Positions 6,626 to 16,163 of a stretch of DNA of 64,000 nt are shown piece after piece. The notes under the pieces are model-generated. The model ran no database searches and was not told the origin of the DNA. It worked only from the letters and a program-made list of their open reading frames with translations. A program made the translations under genes and the position numbers. The DNA lies in the NCBI GenBank assembly GCA_910577395.1, contig CAJTLG010000005.1:1-64000 (forward strand), read 5' to 3'. Each line of letters opens with the position of its first letter. Positions within the stretch are counted from its first letter, which is position 1. The stretch comes from an uncultured Vampirovibrio sp. GTDB lineage: Bacteria; Cyanobacteriota; Vampirovibrionia; Gastranaerophilales; Gastranaerophilaceae.

Positions 6626-9244
6626 ATGAGAAATTGTTTTGTTTTTCGTGTGTGTTTTGGCACACTGCCTAAAGCTTTTAGTTTGGTTGAAATGCTTATG
6701 GCGTTATTAGTAGCTTCATTGCTGCTTGCAGCACTGGCACCTGTTATGACAAGGCGTATGCTTGAAAACGTTAATGTATCCGGTGTTGGCGGAAGCCCAG
6801 TTACACCTAAGGTATATTGTGCTTATTCAAATGATAAGACCACAACAATGATACTTGATACTAAAGAAAAAGGTTGTATTGTTCCTGATAATACATATTC
6901 TGCCAATGCAATTATTGCATCCGGCGGCGGGGGAGGCGGCGGTGCTGTTAATATAGTTAAGAGTACTAATTTTATTAACCTTATTACAACAGGTGGTAAT
7001 GCATCATCCGAGACTACAGGAAAAATAACTTTTGACAGGTATGCAAAGGATTTAACGGTTAAGATAATTGGTGCAGGTGCAGGCGGGGGCGGCGGAAATT
7101 ATACTACAACGTATTTTTCAAACCCCACAAAGCAATATGATTGTGAACCGTTTGGGGTATATGTATCTTCAACGTATAACGGGGGAAGTTCTATATGTGT
7201 ATCCAAGTATAATCCGGGGGATATATACTATACACCGTCTTATTCAAATAAATATGCAAGCCCTGCTATACCATCTGGTATAAATATATACAATACTGAC
7301 GGACAATCCGGCAGTTCATCTTTATGTTCCGCCAATAACTGCTGTTGGAAACCAAGCAACTATTCTTATGCACTTGGTGATACAAAAGCGTGTGATACTT
7401 TTGGACAGGGGTATTTATCGTCAGGTTTTGGCGGTATGAAATATTCAGCATGCCACAGAACAGTATGCCAATGGGAAGCCGCAAACACTATTTGCAGCAA
7501 TTGGAAACCTGTAAATAATACCGCAGGAAGATTGCCGACCAAAGATGAAGTTACGGCTTGGAAGAATTCAGGCAATCTAGCTGATACAACAACCGGTCCG
7601 GGATCATTAAATTGGAATGCTTCTGTATCTGCAGGGTTACAGCTGTGCGGGGGAAATGCAAACACAAAATATAAATTTTCACCAAAATGTACACACAATT
7701 TTGTATTACGCTGTAAGGGCGCTGAGCCAAGCAGCGCAGATAATAAAAGCAAATGTTGGCCTAATAGAGTGTGGGCAAGTACATCAGCAAATACTGCAAA
7801 TACAACGCACTATTATTTAAATTATAATGCGGGTACATTCAGTATTTCATCGGGTGCCAATAAAAGTGCCGGTTCAGTTCGCTGTGTAGTAGACAAAACA
7901 TTTGTATTTAAATCTTATACAGGCGGCGGAGGGGGAGCGGGTGCTTATGCCCAAGTTAAGGTTCCTGAAAGTGTGGCATTAAAGGCTACAGAATATGGAA
8001 ACGGGATTATAAAAACATATGCAGGAAAAGGAGGCAATGGCGGAGGCACATCAAGTGCAGGGTCTTCAGGGCAGAGAAGTTTAATTGAAATATTTAACAG
8101 CAACAATCAATTAATATGGTCTTTGAGTGTACCGGGCGGCAATTACGGTTCAAGGGCATCAACTTCTTCAGGCGGCAGTGCGGGGGGTAGCAAAAGCGCA
8201 AATTGTACATATTTTGATTTAACAGACGAACAGTACAGCACTAAAAAAACTATAGCTTGTTCATCGGTCCCGGGTATTATGGCACAGGCCGCAGGACAGT
8301 CAGGTTCAGGAGGAAACGGCGGGGGAAGTTATTGGGGCGGCAGTCAAGGGTCGAGAACTTCAACTGCAACCGCGGGAAGTGCTTACGGTGCAGGAGGAGG
8401 CGGAGGTTACCATACAGAGTCTTCTACCGGAAGTAAGACAGGATATTCAGGCAAAGCAGGGGCATGGGGCGCTGTTAATGTTACGTACAAATTATCATAC
8501 CCCGGTGTCGGCGGGGGTGGAGGGGCAGCAGGTACAGTTCTTCACATTAAAAACTTTCAGGTAAGACCTAAGGATTTAATAAAAGTAAAAGTCGGCGAAA
8601 AAGGAAGAGGAGGAACAGTATCTGTTAACGGTGGCAATGGTGGAAACAGCTATATACAGCTTGCAAGCGGTACAAAATATGAAGTACTTGGCGGGGGAGG
8701 CGGTAAAGCAGGCAAAGCAGGCAACCCAAATGTTACGCCCGGAATTATGCCTATTGCAGGCGCGGGAGGAACAAAAAGCTCTGTTGCAGCTGATACCAAG
8801 AGTAAATTATCCAAAAAGGATGAATATTATCCTATAAAAGACGAGGATACAAAAGGAGGAAATGCTGTTGAAACATCCGATATGATAAAAAGCGCCGGGG
8901 GTAACGGCGGAATTAATTCAAAAATATCCATACTTGCAAAAGCGCAAGGGGGAACGCCATGCGGGGGATTAAATACAAATGAAATAGTGTTTAAAAATAC
9001 AAATAATGAAGAAGTCAAATGGCAATGCAATAATCCTGAAAATACTCCTCTTCCATTATCCAGAACATTATCTACAACATCATTCGATATTGATATTATA
9101 CATAATTTTTCAGCAGGCTCCACAGGGGGCGGAGGAGGAGGCTGGGATAATGAAGCGGAAACCGCTGCTGCAACAGGGGCTGATGGCATGGGCGGATATG
9201 TATACATCTATTTTGGTGAATGGGAAACAACCCAAGCACCATAA
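6626..9244 (+). CDS. Giant glycine-rich protein with a type IV prepilin leader
   Basis: An 872-residue protein. The N-terminus has a prepilin leader and membrane helix: KAFSLVEMLMALLV with predicted cleavage at Ala17|Phe18 (Ala instead of the usual Gly at -1) and Glu at mature position 5. The rest is built of Gly-rich blocks (runs of up to six or seven Gly) at about residues 98-160, 430-560 and 580-860. A Cys-rich segment at about 225-365, with a 'GRLPTKDEVTAW' motif reminiscent of the Lcl/DUF1566 lectin-like domain, interrupts them. A TTG at 6596 is open, but ATG 6626 behind AAGG fits better. It is probably a surface-exposed, pilus-associated or pseudopilin adhesin; this is inference. Confidence 0.75.
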   Translation: MRNCFVFRVCFGTLPKAFSLVEMLMALLVASLLLAALAPVMTRRMLENVNVSGVGGSPVTPKVYCAYSNDKTTTMILDTKEKGCIVPDNTYSANAIIASGGGGGGGAVNIVKSTNFINLITTGGNASSETTGKITFDRYAKDLTVKIIGAGAGGGGGNYTTTYFSNPTKQYDCEPFGVYVSSTYNGGSSICVSKYNPGDIYYTPSYSNKYASPAIPSGINIYNTDGQSGSSSLCSANNCCWKPSNYSYALGDTKACDTFGQGYLSSGFGGMKYSACHRTVCQWEAANTICSNWKPVNNTAGRLPTKDEVTAWKNSGNLADTTTGPGSLNWNASVSAGLQLCGGNANTKYKFSPKCTHNFVLRCKGAEPSSADNKSKCWPNRVWASTSANTANTTHYYLNYNAGTFSISSGANKSAGSVRCVVDKTFVFKSYTGGGGGAGAYAQVKVPESVALKATEYGNGIIKTYAGKGGNGGGTSSAGSSGQRSLIEIFNSNNQLIWSLSVPGGNYGSRASTSSGGSAGGSKSANCTYFDLTDEQYSTKKTIACSSVPGIMAQAAGQSGSGGNGGGSYWGGSQGSRTSTATAGSAYGAGGGGGYHTESSTGSKTGYSGKAGAWGAVNVTYKLSYPGVGGGGGAAGTVLHIKNFQVRPKDLIKVKVGEKGRGGTVSVNGGNGGNSYIQLASGTKYEVLGGGGGKAGKAGNPNVTPGIMPIAGAGGTKSSVAADTKSKLSKKDEYYPIKDEDTKGGNAVETSDMIKSAGGNGGINSKISILAKAQGGTPCGGLNTNEIVFKNTNNEEVKWQCNNPENTPLPLSRTLSTTSFDIDIIHNFSAGSTGGGGGGWDNEAETAAATGADGMGGYVYIYFGEWETTQAP

Positions 9245-9272
9245 AAAACAGATTTGATAAACAACTTATTTT

Positions 9273-9312
9273 GGGATATTCGTACTTTTTCATTCATGCG
9301 GGTATCCCTTTT
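9273..9312 (+). terminator. Possible terminator
   Basis: GGGATA (9273-9278) pairs with TATCCC (9303-9308) across a long loop and is followed by TTTTCTTT. It lies between the convergent prepilin and ylxR genes. The stem is short. Confidence 0.4.
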
Positions 9313-9339
9313 CTTTATAAATATATTAGCACACCAATT

Positions 9340-9606
9340 TTAAATATTCGAAACCATTTCTAAAAGTTTTGTTTCGATACAGGAAATTTCTTCAAAATTT
9401 TTGAATTTTAGTGCACTAAATAACCTTTTCTTTTTTATTGCGTTTTTAACGCAATTAACATTTTTGCAAATATACATACTTCTTCCTAAAATTTTTGATG
9501 AAGGGTTTATATATAATTTGTTGTTGTAAAGTGTAATTTTTATAAGGTTTTCCCTATCTGAAATTTGTGCACAACCTTGACATTTTCTGTTAATTTTGTT
9601 TGCCAT
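9340..9606 (-). CDS. ylxR: YlxR/DUF448 family RNA-binding protein
   Basis: An 88-residue protein with the YlxR pattern: N-terminal 'RKCQGC', then 'ISDRENLIKI', 'LGRSMYICKN' and a C-terminal basic 'KKKRLFSALKF'. YlxR proteins are small nucleic-acid-binding proteins usually encoded between nusA and infB. Here the gene stands alone between the giant prepilin and a diguanylate cyclase. No good Shine-Dalgarno sequence is seen before the ATG. Confidence 0.75.
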   Translation of the reverse strand: MANKINRKCQGCAQISDRENLIKITLYNNKLYINPSSKILGRSMYICKNVNCVKNAIKKKRLFSALKFKNFEEISCIETKLLEMVSNI

Positions 9607-9682
9607 TTAATAATATCAATATCCTATATCAATTGTATTTACCCGCAATTTATCTTATAATATTATAAAAATAAAAAATCTT

Positions 9683-11305
9683 ATGAAAGAGATGACAGAA
9701 AAAAATTATAGCCATTTGGAAAGCGTTATAAACACGCTTAATAAAATGTTTGAAATAAGCGCTATAGCAAGCCAGGCAGTGGGTATTGAAGATTTAATCA
9801 TCAAAACATCTGACTTAATTTCTAATACATTAAATAACAATCAAATCTCTTTTTATTTATTTGAAGATACTGTTTTCAAAAGTGTAATAACAAACCAAAA
9901 CAAAAGGCTTGATGAGTATTTTGAATATGAAAATGAAGCTTTTTGGTCCATTATGAGCAGAGGCAATATTATTAAAACCACAAATGAAGACCACAGACAG
10001 GTTTTTAATTCATTTTGGGAAAATAACGGCCTCACTGATTTACAAGCTCAATATATAAGGGTATTTTTTGATAAAGAAAAAAACATGCCTGTTTGTATTT
10101 GTTTTATAGGCAAAGACAACAATGGCTTTGATGAAATAAATGAAGAAAATTTGAAGTTTTTAACCAAGGTTTTTGAGTATATTGAACCTGTTATAGTAAA
10201 ATTACTTCACAGAAAAAGCCAGGATGATAAAATTCAGGAGCTGCAAAAATCTTTATACAATATTTCAATTCTTTACAATATATCCCAAGCCGTTAATTTT
10301 ATTGATGATTTAAAAAGGCTATTACAGATAATTTTAAGCAAAGCACTTGTAACATTAGAGGCTGAAAAAGGTTCTTTAATGCTTTATGATTACACAACAA
10401 ACTCTTTACAGGTAAAAGTGGTGCACGGGCTTAATGATAAGAGGGTAGAGGAAAATATCAATAACGGCCTTATTCAATGTTCACAAATTAAGGCAGGCGA
10501 AGGCGTAGCGGGAACAGTATTTCTTGAAAAAAAGGCCATAATTACAAATTTAGGCTCTAATGACCCAAGATTTGTACACAAAGATTCGCTTACAAATACC
10601 CAGTCACTCCTTTGTGTTCCGCTTATTGCAAAAGGGGAAACAATCGGTGTTATTAACATAACAAACAAAAAAAATAATAAGCTTTTTAATCAAAAAGATT
10701 TAGAGTTTATGACGTCTCTTTCAAACCAGGCAGCCATTGCTATTGATAATGCTAAGCTATATGAGCTTGCAACCAAGGACGGGCTTACGAAATTGTATAT
10801 TTACAGGCATTTTTATACCCTTCTTGAAAATGAAATCAGAAGATGTTCAAGATATAAACACAAAATGTCCCTTCTTATGATGGATATTGATAATTTTAAA
10901 CAAATTAATGATACTTACGGACACCTTGTCGGTGACCAAATTTTAAGAGAATTATCAAATGAAATATCCCAAACCGTAAGAAAAATTGATATTCCTGCAA
11001 GATACGGCGGAGAAGAATTTATTGTTATTCTTCCGGAAACCACAAAGGAAGATGCTACAATTATTGCAGAACGGCTAAGAGCAAATATCTCTAAAATTAA
11101 GGTTAAGGCTAAAGAAGGGGAAATTGTATCCCCGACAATAAGCAGTGGCATATGCCAGTATCCTATGGACGGGGAGGACGCTAAAACTCTTATAAACAGT
11201 GCCGATATAGCCTTGTATCATTCAAAACATAACGGCAAAAATGTTGTTTCAATATTTTCAAACGAAGGCTGTACGCTTGTTCCCAAAGAAGAGGACGAGA
11301 ATTAG
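9683..11305 (+). CDS. GAF-domain diguanylate cyclase (GGDEF)
   Basis: A 540-residue protein predicted to make cyclic di-GMP. Residues 1-180 form an N-terminal GAF-like region ('MFEISAIASQAVGIEDLI'), residues about 195-355 a second GAF domain ('EAEKGSLMLYD', 'GEGVAGTVF', 'SNQAAIAIDNAKL'), and residues about 365-525 a GGDEF domain. The active-site motif is GGEEF at 442-446 and the metal-binding 'MDIDNFKQIND' lies near 400. An RxxD inhibitory site could not be confirmed by eye. There is no membrane segment, so it is a cytosolic sensor enzyme. The ATG at 9683 lacks an SD; a second ATG is at 9692. Confidence 0.9.
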   Translation: MKEMTEKNYSHLESVINTLNKMFEISAIASQAVGIEDLIIKTSDLISNTLNNNQISFYLFEDTVFKSVITNQNKRLDEYFEYENEAFWSIMSRGNIIKTTNEDHRQVFNSFWENNGLTDLQAQYIRVFFDKEKNMPVCICFIGKDNNGFDEINEENLKFLTKVFEYIEPVIVKLLHRKSQDDKIQELQKSLYNISILYNISQAVNFIDDLKRLLQIILSKALVTLEAEKGSLMLYDYTTNSLQVKVVHGLNDKRVEENINNGLIQCSQIKAGEGVAGTVFLEKKAIITNLGSNDPRFVHKDSLTNTQSLLCVPLIAKGETIGVINITNKKNNKLFNQKDLEFMTSLSNQAAIAIDNAKLYELATKDGLTKLYIYRHFYTLLENEIRRCSRYKHKMSLLMMDIDNFKQINDTYGHLVGDQILRELSNEISQTVRKIDIPARYGGEEFIVILPETTKEDATIIAERLRANISKIKVKAKEGEIVSPTISSGICQYPMDGEDAKTLINSADIALYHSKHNGKNVVSIFSNEGCTLVPKEEDEN

Positions 11306-11313
11306 AAAGCAAA

Positions 11314-11336
11314 AAAGCCCTTATATTAAGGGCTTT
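11314..11336. terminator. Bidirectional terminator
   Basis: Perfect 10-bp stem AAAGCCCTTA (11314-11323) and TAAGGGCTTT (11327-11336) with a 3-base loop, between convergent genes. An A-run on the left makes it effective mainly for the minus strand, and it is also usable on the plus strand. Confidence 0.8.
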
Positions 11337-11354
11337 ACTTATCAATAATATTGA

Positions 11355-11735
11355 TTAATTTTCAATATTTTGACCGGCTTTTTTCATAATTTCTTGCTGT
11401 TGTTTTGATATTTCTGTAAGTTGTTCATTGGCTGTTTTTTGTTTTTCAAGGATTTCCATTTTTCTTTCGCTTTTTTGTTTCCAGCTGCTTTCTTGTTCCG
11501 CATTTAATGTTTCTGTTGTGGCGCATTCTGCGACCTCTTTTTTTATTTCATCAAAATCCACAGCCATGCTTTCTTCAATTGCAACTTCTATTTGCTCGTT
11601 TTCATTGGCCTTTTCTGTCTTATGCGTTTCAAAATTATCAGTTCCTGTTGATTTTTTTGCTTTAGAAATAGTTTCCGCCCCGACAGCACCCACTGTCGCA
11701 CCTGCTGCAAGCCCTGTAATTATTGAATTGTTCAT
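11355..11735 (-). CDS. Hypothetical protein with N-terminal glycine zipper and coiled coil
   Basis: A 126-residue protein. Residues 5-22 (ITGLAAGATVGAVGA) look like a glycine-zipper membrane or oligomerisation segment. The remainder is Glu/Lys-rich with a predicted coiled coil at about 80-120 ('LEKQKTANEQLTEISKQQQ'). It has an AAAGGAAT Shine-Dalgarno sequence before ATG 11735. No family is recognised. Confidence 0.65.
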   Translation of the reverse strand: MNNSIITGLAAGATVGAVGAETISKAKKSTGTDNFETHKTEKANENEQIEVAIEESMAVDFDEIKKEVAECATTETLNAEQESSWKQKSERKMEILEKQKTANEQLTEISKQQQEIMKKAGQNIEN

Positions 11736-11837
11736 TAGTATTCCTTTCTTTTATCCTATAAATATTATAAATTTTATTTCGGATTAAATTATTAAAAACT
11801 TGAAAGGAATAAGCTTTGTTTTTACAAAAATTAACAG

Positions 11838-12833
11838 TTACATACCGATGTAATTTTTTAGGTTGCCGCTAAGGTTTTGATTTTTGCATAGCTTTTTAAG
11901 TTTTGAAATGGCTCTTGTTTCAATTTGTCTTATTCTTTCTCTTGAAACACCGTATCTTGTACCGATTTCATCAAGTGTTTTTTTCTGCCCGTTATCATCA
12001 AGCCCATAGCGCATAATCAGCACATCTTTTTCTTTTTGATTAAGCTGGTTTAACATTTTATGGACATCATCCAAAAGATTTTCTTGTGTTACCTTTGTAT
12101 CAGGTGTCAAGTGACTTTCATCCACAATAAAATCGGCGATTTTAGATGAATCGTCTTTCTGATTAGCAGGGGTTTCAATACTTATTGTGCTTTGTGCAGA
12201 TTTCATTAACGCCGAAAGTTTTGAAAGCGGCATGTTTACTTTTGATGCAATTTCCTCTTTTGTGGGCATTCTGTTTAATTCGGTCGATAATTCAAGCTGT
12301 GCTCTTTTAATTTTGCCAAGAGTTTCAATCATATGCACCGGAAGTCTTATCATTCTTGATTTATCTGCTATCCCTCTTGTGATAGATTGTTGTATCCACC
12401 AGGTGGCATAGGTTGAAAACTTGTATCCTTTTGTATAATCAAATTTTTCAGCAGCTTTCATAAGGCCCAGGTTTCCCTCTTGAATTAAATCCAAAAAGGA
12501 AAGGCCTCTTCCTATATATTTTTTTGCAATACTGACAACAAGCCTTAAATTTGAACTTATAAGTGTTTCTTTGGCTTTTTGGGAATTGTTTTCCTTAATC
12601 TCTTTTGCAACCGCCATTTCTTCATCATAAGAAAGCAGCGGGATTTTACCTATCTGCTGCAGGTAAACTTTAACAGAATCGTCTGCTATAACATTTTTAT
12701 AGTCTATTTTTTCCTGCTTATTGACATCTACGACCTCGTCTTCGTCATCATTGTTAAGGTCTTCGGTTTCTGTTGATTGTTCTTCTATTTCATCAAAATC
12801 TTTACTGTCTTTGTTTTGTGCTTTTATTTTCAT
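11838..12833 (-). CDS. RNA polymerase sigma-70 factor (RpoD/SigA group)
   Basis: A 331-residue sigma-70 factor. It lacks a region 1.1 domain; the first about 45 residues are acidic and low complexity. Region 1.2 is '[16 protein letters not shown]', region 2 runs from '[11 protein letters not shown]' through '[17 protein letters not shown]' (core binding and -10 melting), and region 4 ends with the helix-turn-helix '[21 protein letters not shown]'. It is either the primary sigma factor or a group 2 paralogue; the compact form resembles many SigA/RpoS-like factors of cyanobacterial relatives. AGGAGA precedes the ATG. Confidence 0.92.
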   Translation of the reverse strand: MKIKAQNKDSKDFDEIEEQSTETEDLNNDDEDEVVDVNKQEKIDYKNVIADDSVKVYLQQIGKIPLLSYDEEMAVAKEIKENNSQKAKETLISSNLRLVVSIAKKYIGRGLSFLDLIQEGNLGLMKAAEKFDYTKGYKFSTYATWWIQQSITRGIADKSRMIRLPVHMIETLGKIKRAQLELSTELNRMPTKEEIASKVNMPLSKLSALMKSAQSTISIETPANQKDDSSKIADFIVDESHLTPDTKVTQENLLDDVHKMLNQLNQKEKDVLIMRYGLDDNGQKKTLDEIGTRYGVSRERIRQIETRAISKLKKLCKNQNLSGNLKNYIGM

Positions 12834-12857
12834 TGAATTCTCCTAAAAGACAAAGCC

Positions 12858-12887
12858 ATTATAACTTATTTTTGCAAATTTGCCCAA
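12858..12887 (-). promoter_or_regulatory. Promoter for the sigma factor gene
   Basis: On the minus strand, TTGGGC (12887-12882) and TATAAT (12863-12858) are separated by 18 bases. The predicted leader is about 18-20 bases and carries AGGAGA before the ATG at 12833. Confidence 0.5.
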
Positions 12888-12894
12888 TAAATCT

Positions 12895-13647
12895 TTATGT
12901 ATATTCAATCTGTCTTATTGTTTCATATATAACAACCGCAGCACATGAAGCTACATTTAAAGATTCAAATTTTGAAGGTACCTTTATTTTAAAATCTGCT
13001 TTATTTAATAATGTCTTTGAAATACCGTCCCCTTCTGCACCAAGTATAAGGGCAAAATTCATGTCCTTATAGTTGACGTCAAAATAATTATCACTATTGT
13101 TCATATCTAAGGCAATTATCCACCAGTCGTTATTCTTTAAGTAATCTACGGCACCTGAAAGACTATTTGCTTTTATTATAGGAATATGGTTAACTGCACC
13201 CGCTGAAGTTTTTTCAACAATGGGCGTAATGGGGCAGCTTCTGTGATTTCCTATAAGTATTCCGTCATATCCTGCGGCTGTAGCTGTCCTTATTATTGCG
13301 CCAAAATTATGCGGGTCAGATACCCCATCTAAAATTACTAATTTTTTAAATTTATTTTTGTCGGCATGCTCTATAAAATTTTCTAAATTTATATGTTCAA
13401 CCGGAGAAACAGATGCTACAACACCCTGCAGATTAACATCTTCCCCTGTTTCCTGTTTAATGATTTCCAAGTACTTATTAAGATTTGTAAACTGTATTAT
13501 TACAGAATTATTAAGCGCTGTTTCTTTAATCTTTTTTAAACGGTTATCAAAATTTGCATTTTTTGATATATAAACTTTGTTGATTCTTTTAGGGTTTTTT
13601 ATTAACGTTTCAAGAACTGCATTTTTTCCCCAAATATAATTTGTCAT
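12895..13647 (-). CDS. rlmB: 23S rRNA (guanosine-2'-O-)-methyltransferase RlmB (TrmH/SpoU family)
   Basis: A 250-residue SPOUT methyltransferase. The N-terminal substrate-binding part starts 'YIWGKNAVLETL'. The C-terminal SpoU domain has 'LDGVSDPHNFGAIIRTA' (motif 1, Asn/Arg), 'ILGAEGDGIS' (motif 2) and 'SLNVASCAAVVIYE' (motif 3) forming the SAM knot. ATG 13647 is preferred over 13662 because GGAG lies about 10 bases upstream of it. RlmB methylates G2251 (E. coli numbering); a TrmH-type tRNA target is a less likely alternative. Confidence 0.9.
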   Translation of the reverse strand: MTNYIWGKNAVLETLIKNPKRINKVYISKNANFDNRLKKIKETALNNSVIIQFTNLNKYLEIIKQETGEDVNLQGVVASVSPVEHINLENFIEHADKNKFKKLVILDGVSDPHNFGAIIRTATAAGYDGILIGNHRSCPITPIVEKTSAGAVNHIPIIKANSLSGAVDYLKNNDWWIIALDMNNSDNYFDVNYKDMNFALILGAEGDGISKTLLNKADFKIKVPSKFESLNVASCAAVVIYETIRQIEYT

Positions 13648-13763
13648 ATTCTTATACTCCATATATATTATTTTTTGTTAAAGTTGTTTCCCATTTACTT
13701 TAATTATTGTATTATAAATTCTATATATAAGTATGATTAGAGTTAAAAAAGAAAAATTGGGCA

Positions 13764-15440
13764 ATGTTTAATTTTGCTGGAACAACACACAAACAAATAG
13801 TAGGCATTTCTGTTACACCAAACATAGGTGTAGAGGTTTTAATCACCGACAGAAAATCCAATCAGGTGATTAAGTATGGACGCAGGTTCATTGAATACAA
13901 TTTCTCTACAAGAGAGATTCAGGACTACGGCGCATTCAAGGCTGCCATAATAGACCTGTTTAATGAATTGGATATTAATCCAAAATCAAATGTATTTTTG
14001 ACACTGCCAAACGTACACTTTGATTTTATGAACCTTCCCCTTATTATTGGCGATGATGCCATAAGTAACGCAATTCTTGCAAAGGCGGAAGAGTCTTACA
14101 TATTCAAAAGGGTAGAACCAGTTTCTGCTTGGCTTGATATAAATACCAATACAAATACTGATACAAGACATATTGTATATTCATCATTCCAAAAAACCGT
14201 TATTGATGAAATCAAAGATGTCTTTGCAGATATCGGTTCAAACCTTGTTGGTATTGAATCATCTTACAGTGCCATTTTAAGAGGTGTTTATTTTTCAAAC
14301 CTTTGTTCTCAGGAAATTGCTGAAAACTATAGTTGGAACGTATTATTAATTAATACAAACAGTTATGCAATATTCTCACTTGTGGGTACAAGGCTTGTAG
14401 ATTATCAGGAAGTTCCTCTTGCAATTAAGTCTTTCTCTTACGAAGAGGCTTATCAGGCTATTACAACTTCTGTTTCACAAATTCTTCCAAATTATCCTGC
14501 TAAAAAATTATTAATAGTTTCCCAAGCAGATGATATTTGTGCTGAAGTATTAAAGACACAAATTATATTTGATGAAAAGATAGAAACAATTGACTGTAAT
14601 AAATATTCAAAACGTCCGTTTGTAGACGTTGCGCCGGAAATTACAAGCAAGGAAGCGTCATCTATTACGCTTTCTGCGCTAGGTGCTGCCAACAGTCAAA
14701 TGTCTGATTTCCTTGTATTAAATATACTGGGCAAAGGAACTGCAAGCCAACAAACGTTGTATGCAACCTTTATGCTCTTTGATAAGGAAATTCTTGTTAC
14801 TCCTGATTTTATCAGAGGAATTGCAGTTGTTATATTCTTAATTGTGCTTCTGCTTTGTGCTTTACTGCTTGGTTTATTAAACCTGCTGTCAGGCGTGCAG
14901 GATAAAAACTTGAGAGACTATAAATCTAGAACCTCAGCTGCAGAAAACAGTATTAAAGAATTCCAAAACCAAGGCGGTGTTGTGGATATAGATGCTATAG
15001 TTAACGAAATAATGAGTGCAAATAAACAAGCTATAAGATTTTACGATTCTTTAGCTTCCGATATACCGGGCAACTTATGGCTTACATATTACTATAATAA
15101 AGATGGCGATAAAGTTGCGGTTGAAGGCATATCATCAACGATAAACGATATTTATGGCTATTATAAGAGTCTTAAGGTAATTTCGCCACAATCTAGCATT
15201 AAGCTGAACAGGCTGCAGGTTGTAAGCGGTCCGCTTGATGATATGGATATAGTTGTAAATGATGCCCAAAAGATTTTTGATTTTGAAATTGCAAACATTG
15301 CTTCTCCAAAATCCTTAAAGGGTACAAACACAACTGATAATCAAAATTCGCAAACCGATTCTCAAAATTCATCAAGACCATCCGGCGCAACAGTTGCTCC
15401 GCCTGTTCTTCCAAGCTTAGAACCGGTTGATATGAACTAA
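13764..15440 (+). CDS. Fused type IV pilus assembly protein PilM-PilN
   Basis: A 558-residue protein. Residues 1 to about 345 look like the cytoplasmic actin-like PilM (opening 'IVGISVTPNIGVEVLI', later 'LLINTNSYAIFSLVGTRLV'). One transmembrane helix follows at about 350-377 ('AVVIFLIVLLLCALLLGLL'), then a coiled coil and a PilN-like periplasmic domain to about 520. The tail is Ser/Gln/Pro-rich. In most bacteria PilM and PilN are separate proteins, with PilN's short N-terminus binding PilM; here they appear as one chain. The next gene is PilO-like, 22 bases downstream. SD is weak. Confidence 0.7.
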   Translation: MFNFAGTTHKQIVGISVTPNIGVEVLITDRKSNQVIKYGRRFIEYNFSTREIQDYGAFKAAIIDLFNELDINPKSNVFLTLPNVHFDFMNLPLIIGDDAISNAILAKAEESYIFKRVEPVSAWLDINTNTNTDTRHIVYSSFQKTVIDEIKDVFADIGSNLVGIESSYSAILRGVYFSNLCSQEIAENYSWNVLLINTNSYAIFSLVGTRLVDYQEVPLAIKSFSYEEAYQAITTSVSQILPNYPAKKLLIVSQADDICAEVLKTQIIFDEKIETIDCNKYSKRPFVDVAPEITSKEASSITLSALGAANSQMSDFLVLNILGKGTASQQTLYATFMLFDKEILVTPDFIRGIAVVIFLIVLLLCALLLGLLNLLSGVQDKNLRDYKSRTSAAENSIKEFQNQGGVVDIDAIVNEIMSANKQAIRFYDSLASDIPGNLWLTYYYNKDGDKVAVEGISSTINDIYGYYKSLKVISPQSSIKLNRLQVVSGPLDDMDIVVNDAQKIFDFEIANIASPKSLKGTNTTDNQNSQTDSQNSSRPSGATVAPPVLPSLEPVDMN

Positions 15441-15462
15441 GGCATAAGGAAAAATAAGAGAA

Positions 15463-16107
15463 ATGTTTCAGATAATTAAAGATAATTTTCTTCATATATT
15501 GCTTGTTATTGTGGCATTATTGGTATTATTTTACCTAATCCCGCCGCAAGTTTCAGAAACCTATAATAAAATCGTCCAAACAAATAATGCTAAAAAGCAA
15601 CTGGATGAAAAAGAGGCTCATCTTAACAATTTAAGAATACAAGCCGAAGCTTCTGCCAAAAAAGACGAGGCACCCGTTAAAGACGGTAAAAAAATATATG
15701 AACTTGAAGGTGCACAATTCAGCGGTGAAGCATCTTTTGCTCCGTTATTTGAAATTGTGTTAAACATAGCTCAAAATTCAGGCATCAGAATAAGGTCTAT
15801 TGATTACAATTATCAGCCTGAAGAAGATAAGATTTATGCCTCACATATTTCTGACTATAATGTTTGTGAGCTTACAATTGTTTCTGTCGGCACATATTCA
15901 CAACTTCAAAATTTCTTCAGAGGCCTTATGAAAGATTCTAATCTAAGCTATATTGCGGAAGTTGAAATGCAACCTTGGGAAAAAGACAGAACAATTCTTA
16001 TTTCAAATGTAAAAATAAGGCTTTACACAAAAACACCCGGTGCGCCAACCTCTGTTCAAATACCAAAAAACAATTCTCCTGCTGCACCTGCACCGGTTAT
16101 GCCATAG
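15463..16107 (+). CDS. pilO: PilO-like type IV pilus inner-membrane protein
   Basis: A 214-residue protein with one N-terminal membrane helix (about residues 9-26, 'LHILLVIVALLVLFYLI'). A coiled coil ('NAKKQLDEKEAHLNNLRIQ') and a ferredoxin-like periplasmic domain follow ('FEIVLNIAQNSGIRIRSID', 'YSQLQNFFRGL'), the architecture of PilO. The C-terminus is Pro/Ala-rich. It sits directly after the PilM-PilN fusion, which supports the call. No pilP or pilQ follows. Confidence 0.7.
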   Translation: MFQIIKDNFLHILLVIVALLVLFYLIPPQVSETYNKIVQTNNAKKQLDEKEAHLNNLRIQAEASAKKDEAPVKDGKKIYELEGAQFSGEASFAPLFEIVLNIAQNSGIRIRSIDYNYQPEEDKIYASHISDYNVCELTIVSVGTYSQLQNFFRGLMKDSNLSYIAEVEMQPWEKDRTILISNVKIRLYTKTPGAPTSVQIPKNNSPAAPAPVMP

Positions 16108-16123
16108 ATTTTAATAAAAGATT

Positions 16124-16163
16124 AAAAATACCCCGCGAAATATCCACCCCGGGGTATTTTTTT
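16124..16163 (+). terminator. Strong intrinsic terminator
   Basis: Stem AAAATACCCCG with CGGGGTATTTT (about 16125-16135 and 16150-16160) followed by T residues to 16163. It ends the pilMN-pilO operon. Confidence 0.85.

Noticed and set aside
8827..9207. Proline-rich open frame antisense to the giant prepilin
   Set aside because: The Pro runs are the reverse complement of Gly codons in the real gene; no SD and no family. The same applies to the other open frames within 7068-9293.
6626..9244. Phage tail fibre for the glycine-rich protein
   Set aside because: No phage genes are nearby and the N-terminus is a type IV prepilin leader and helix.
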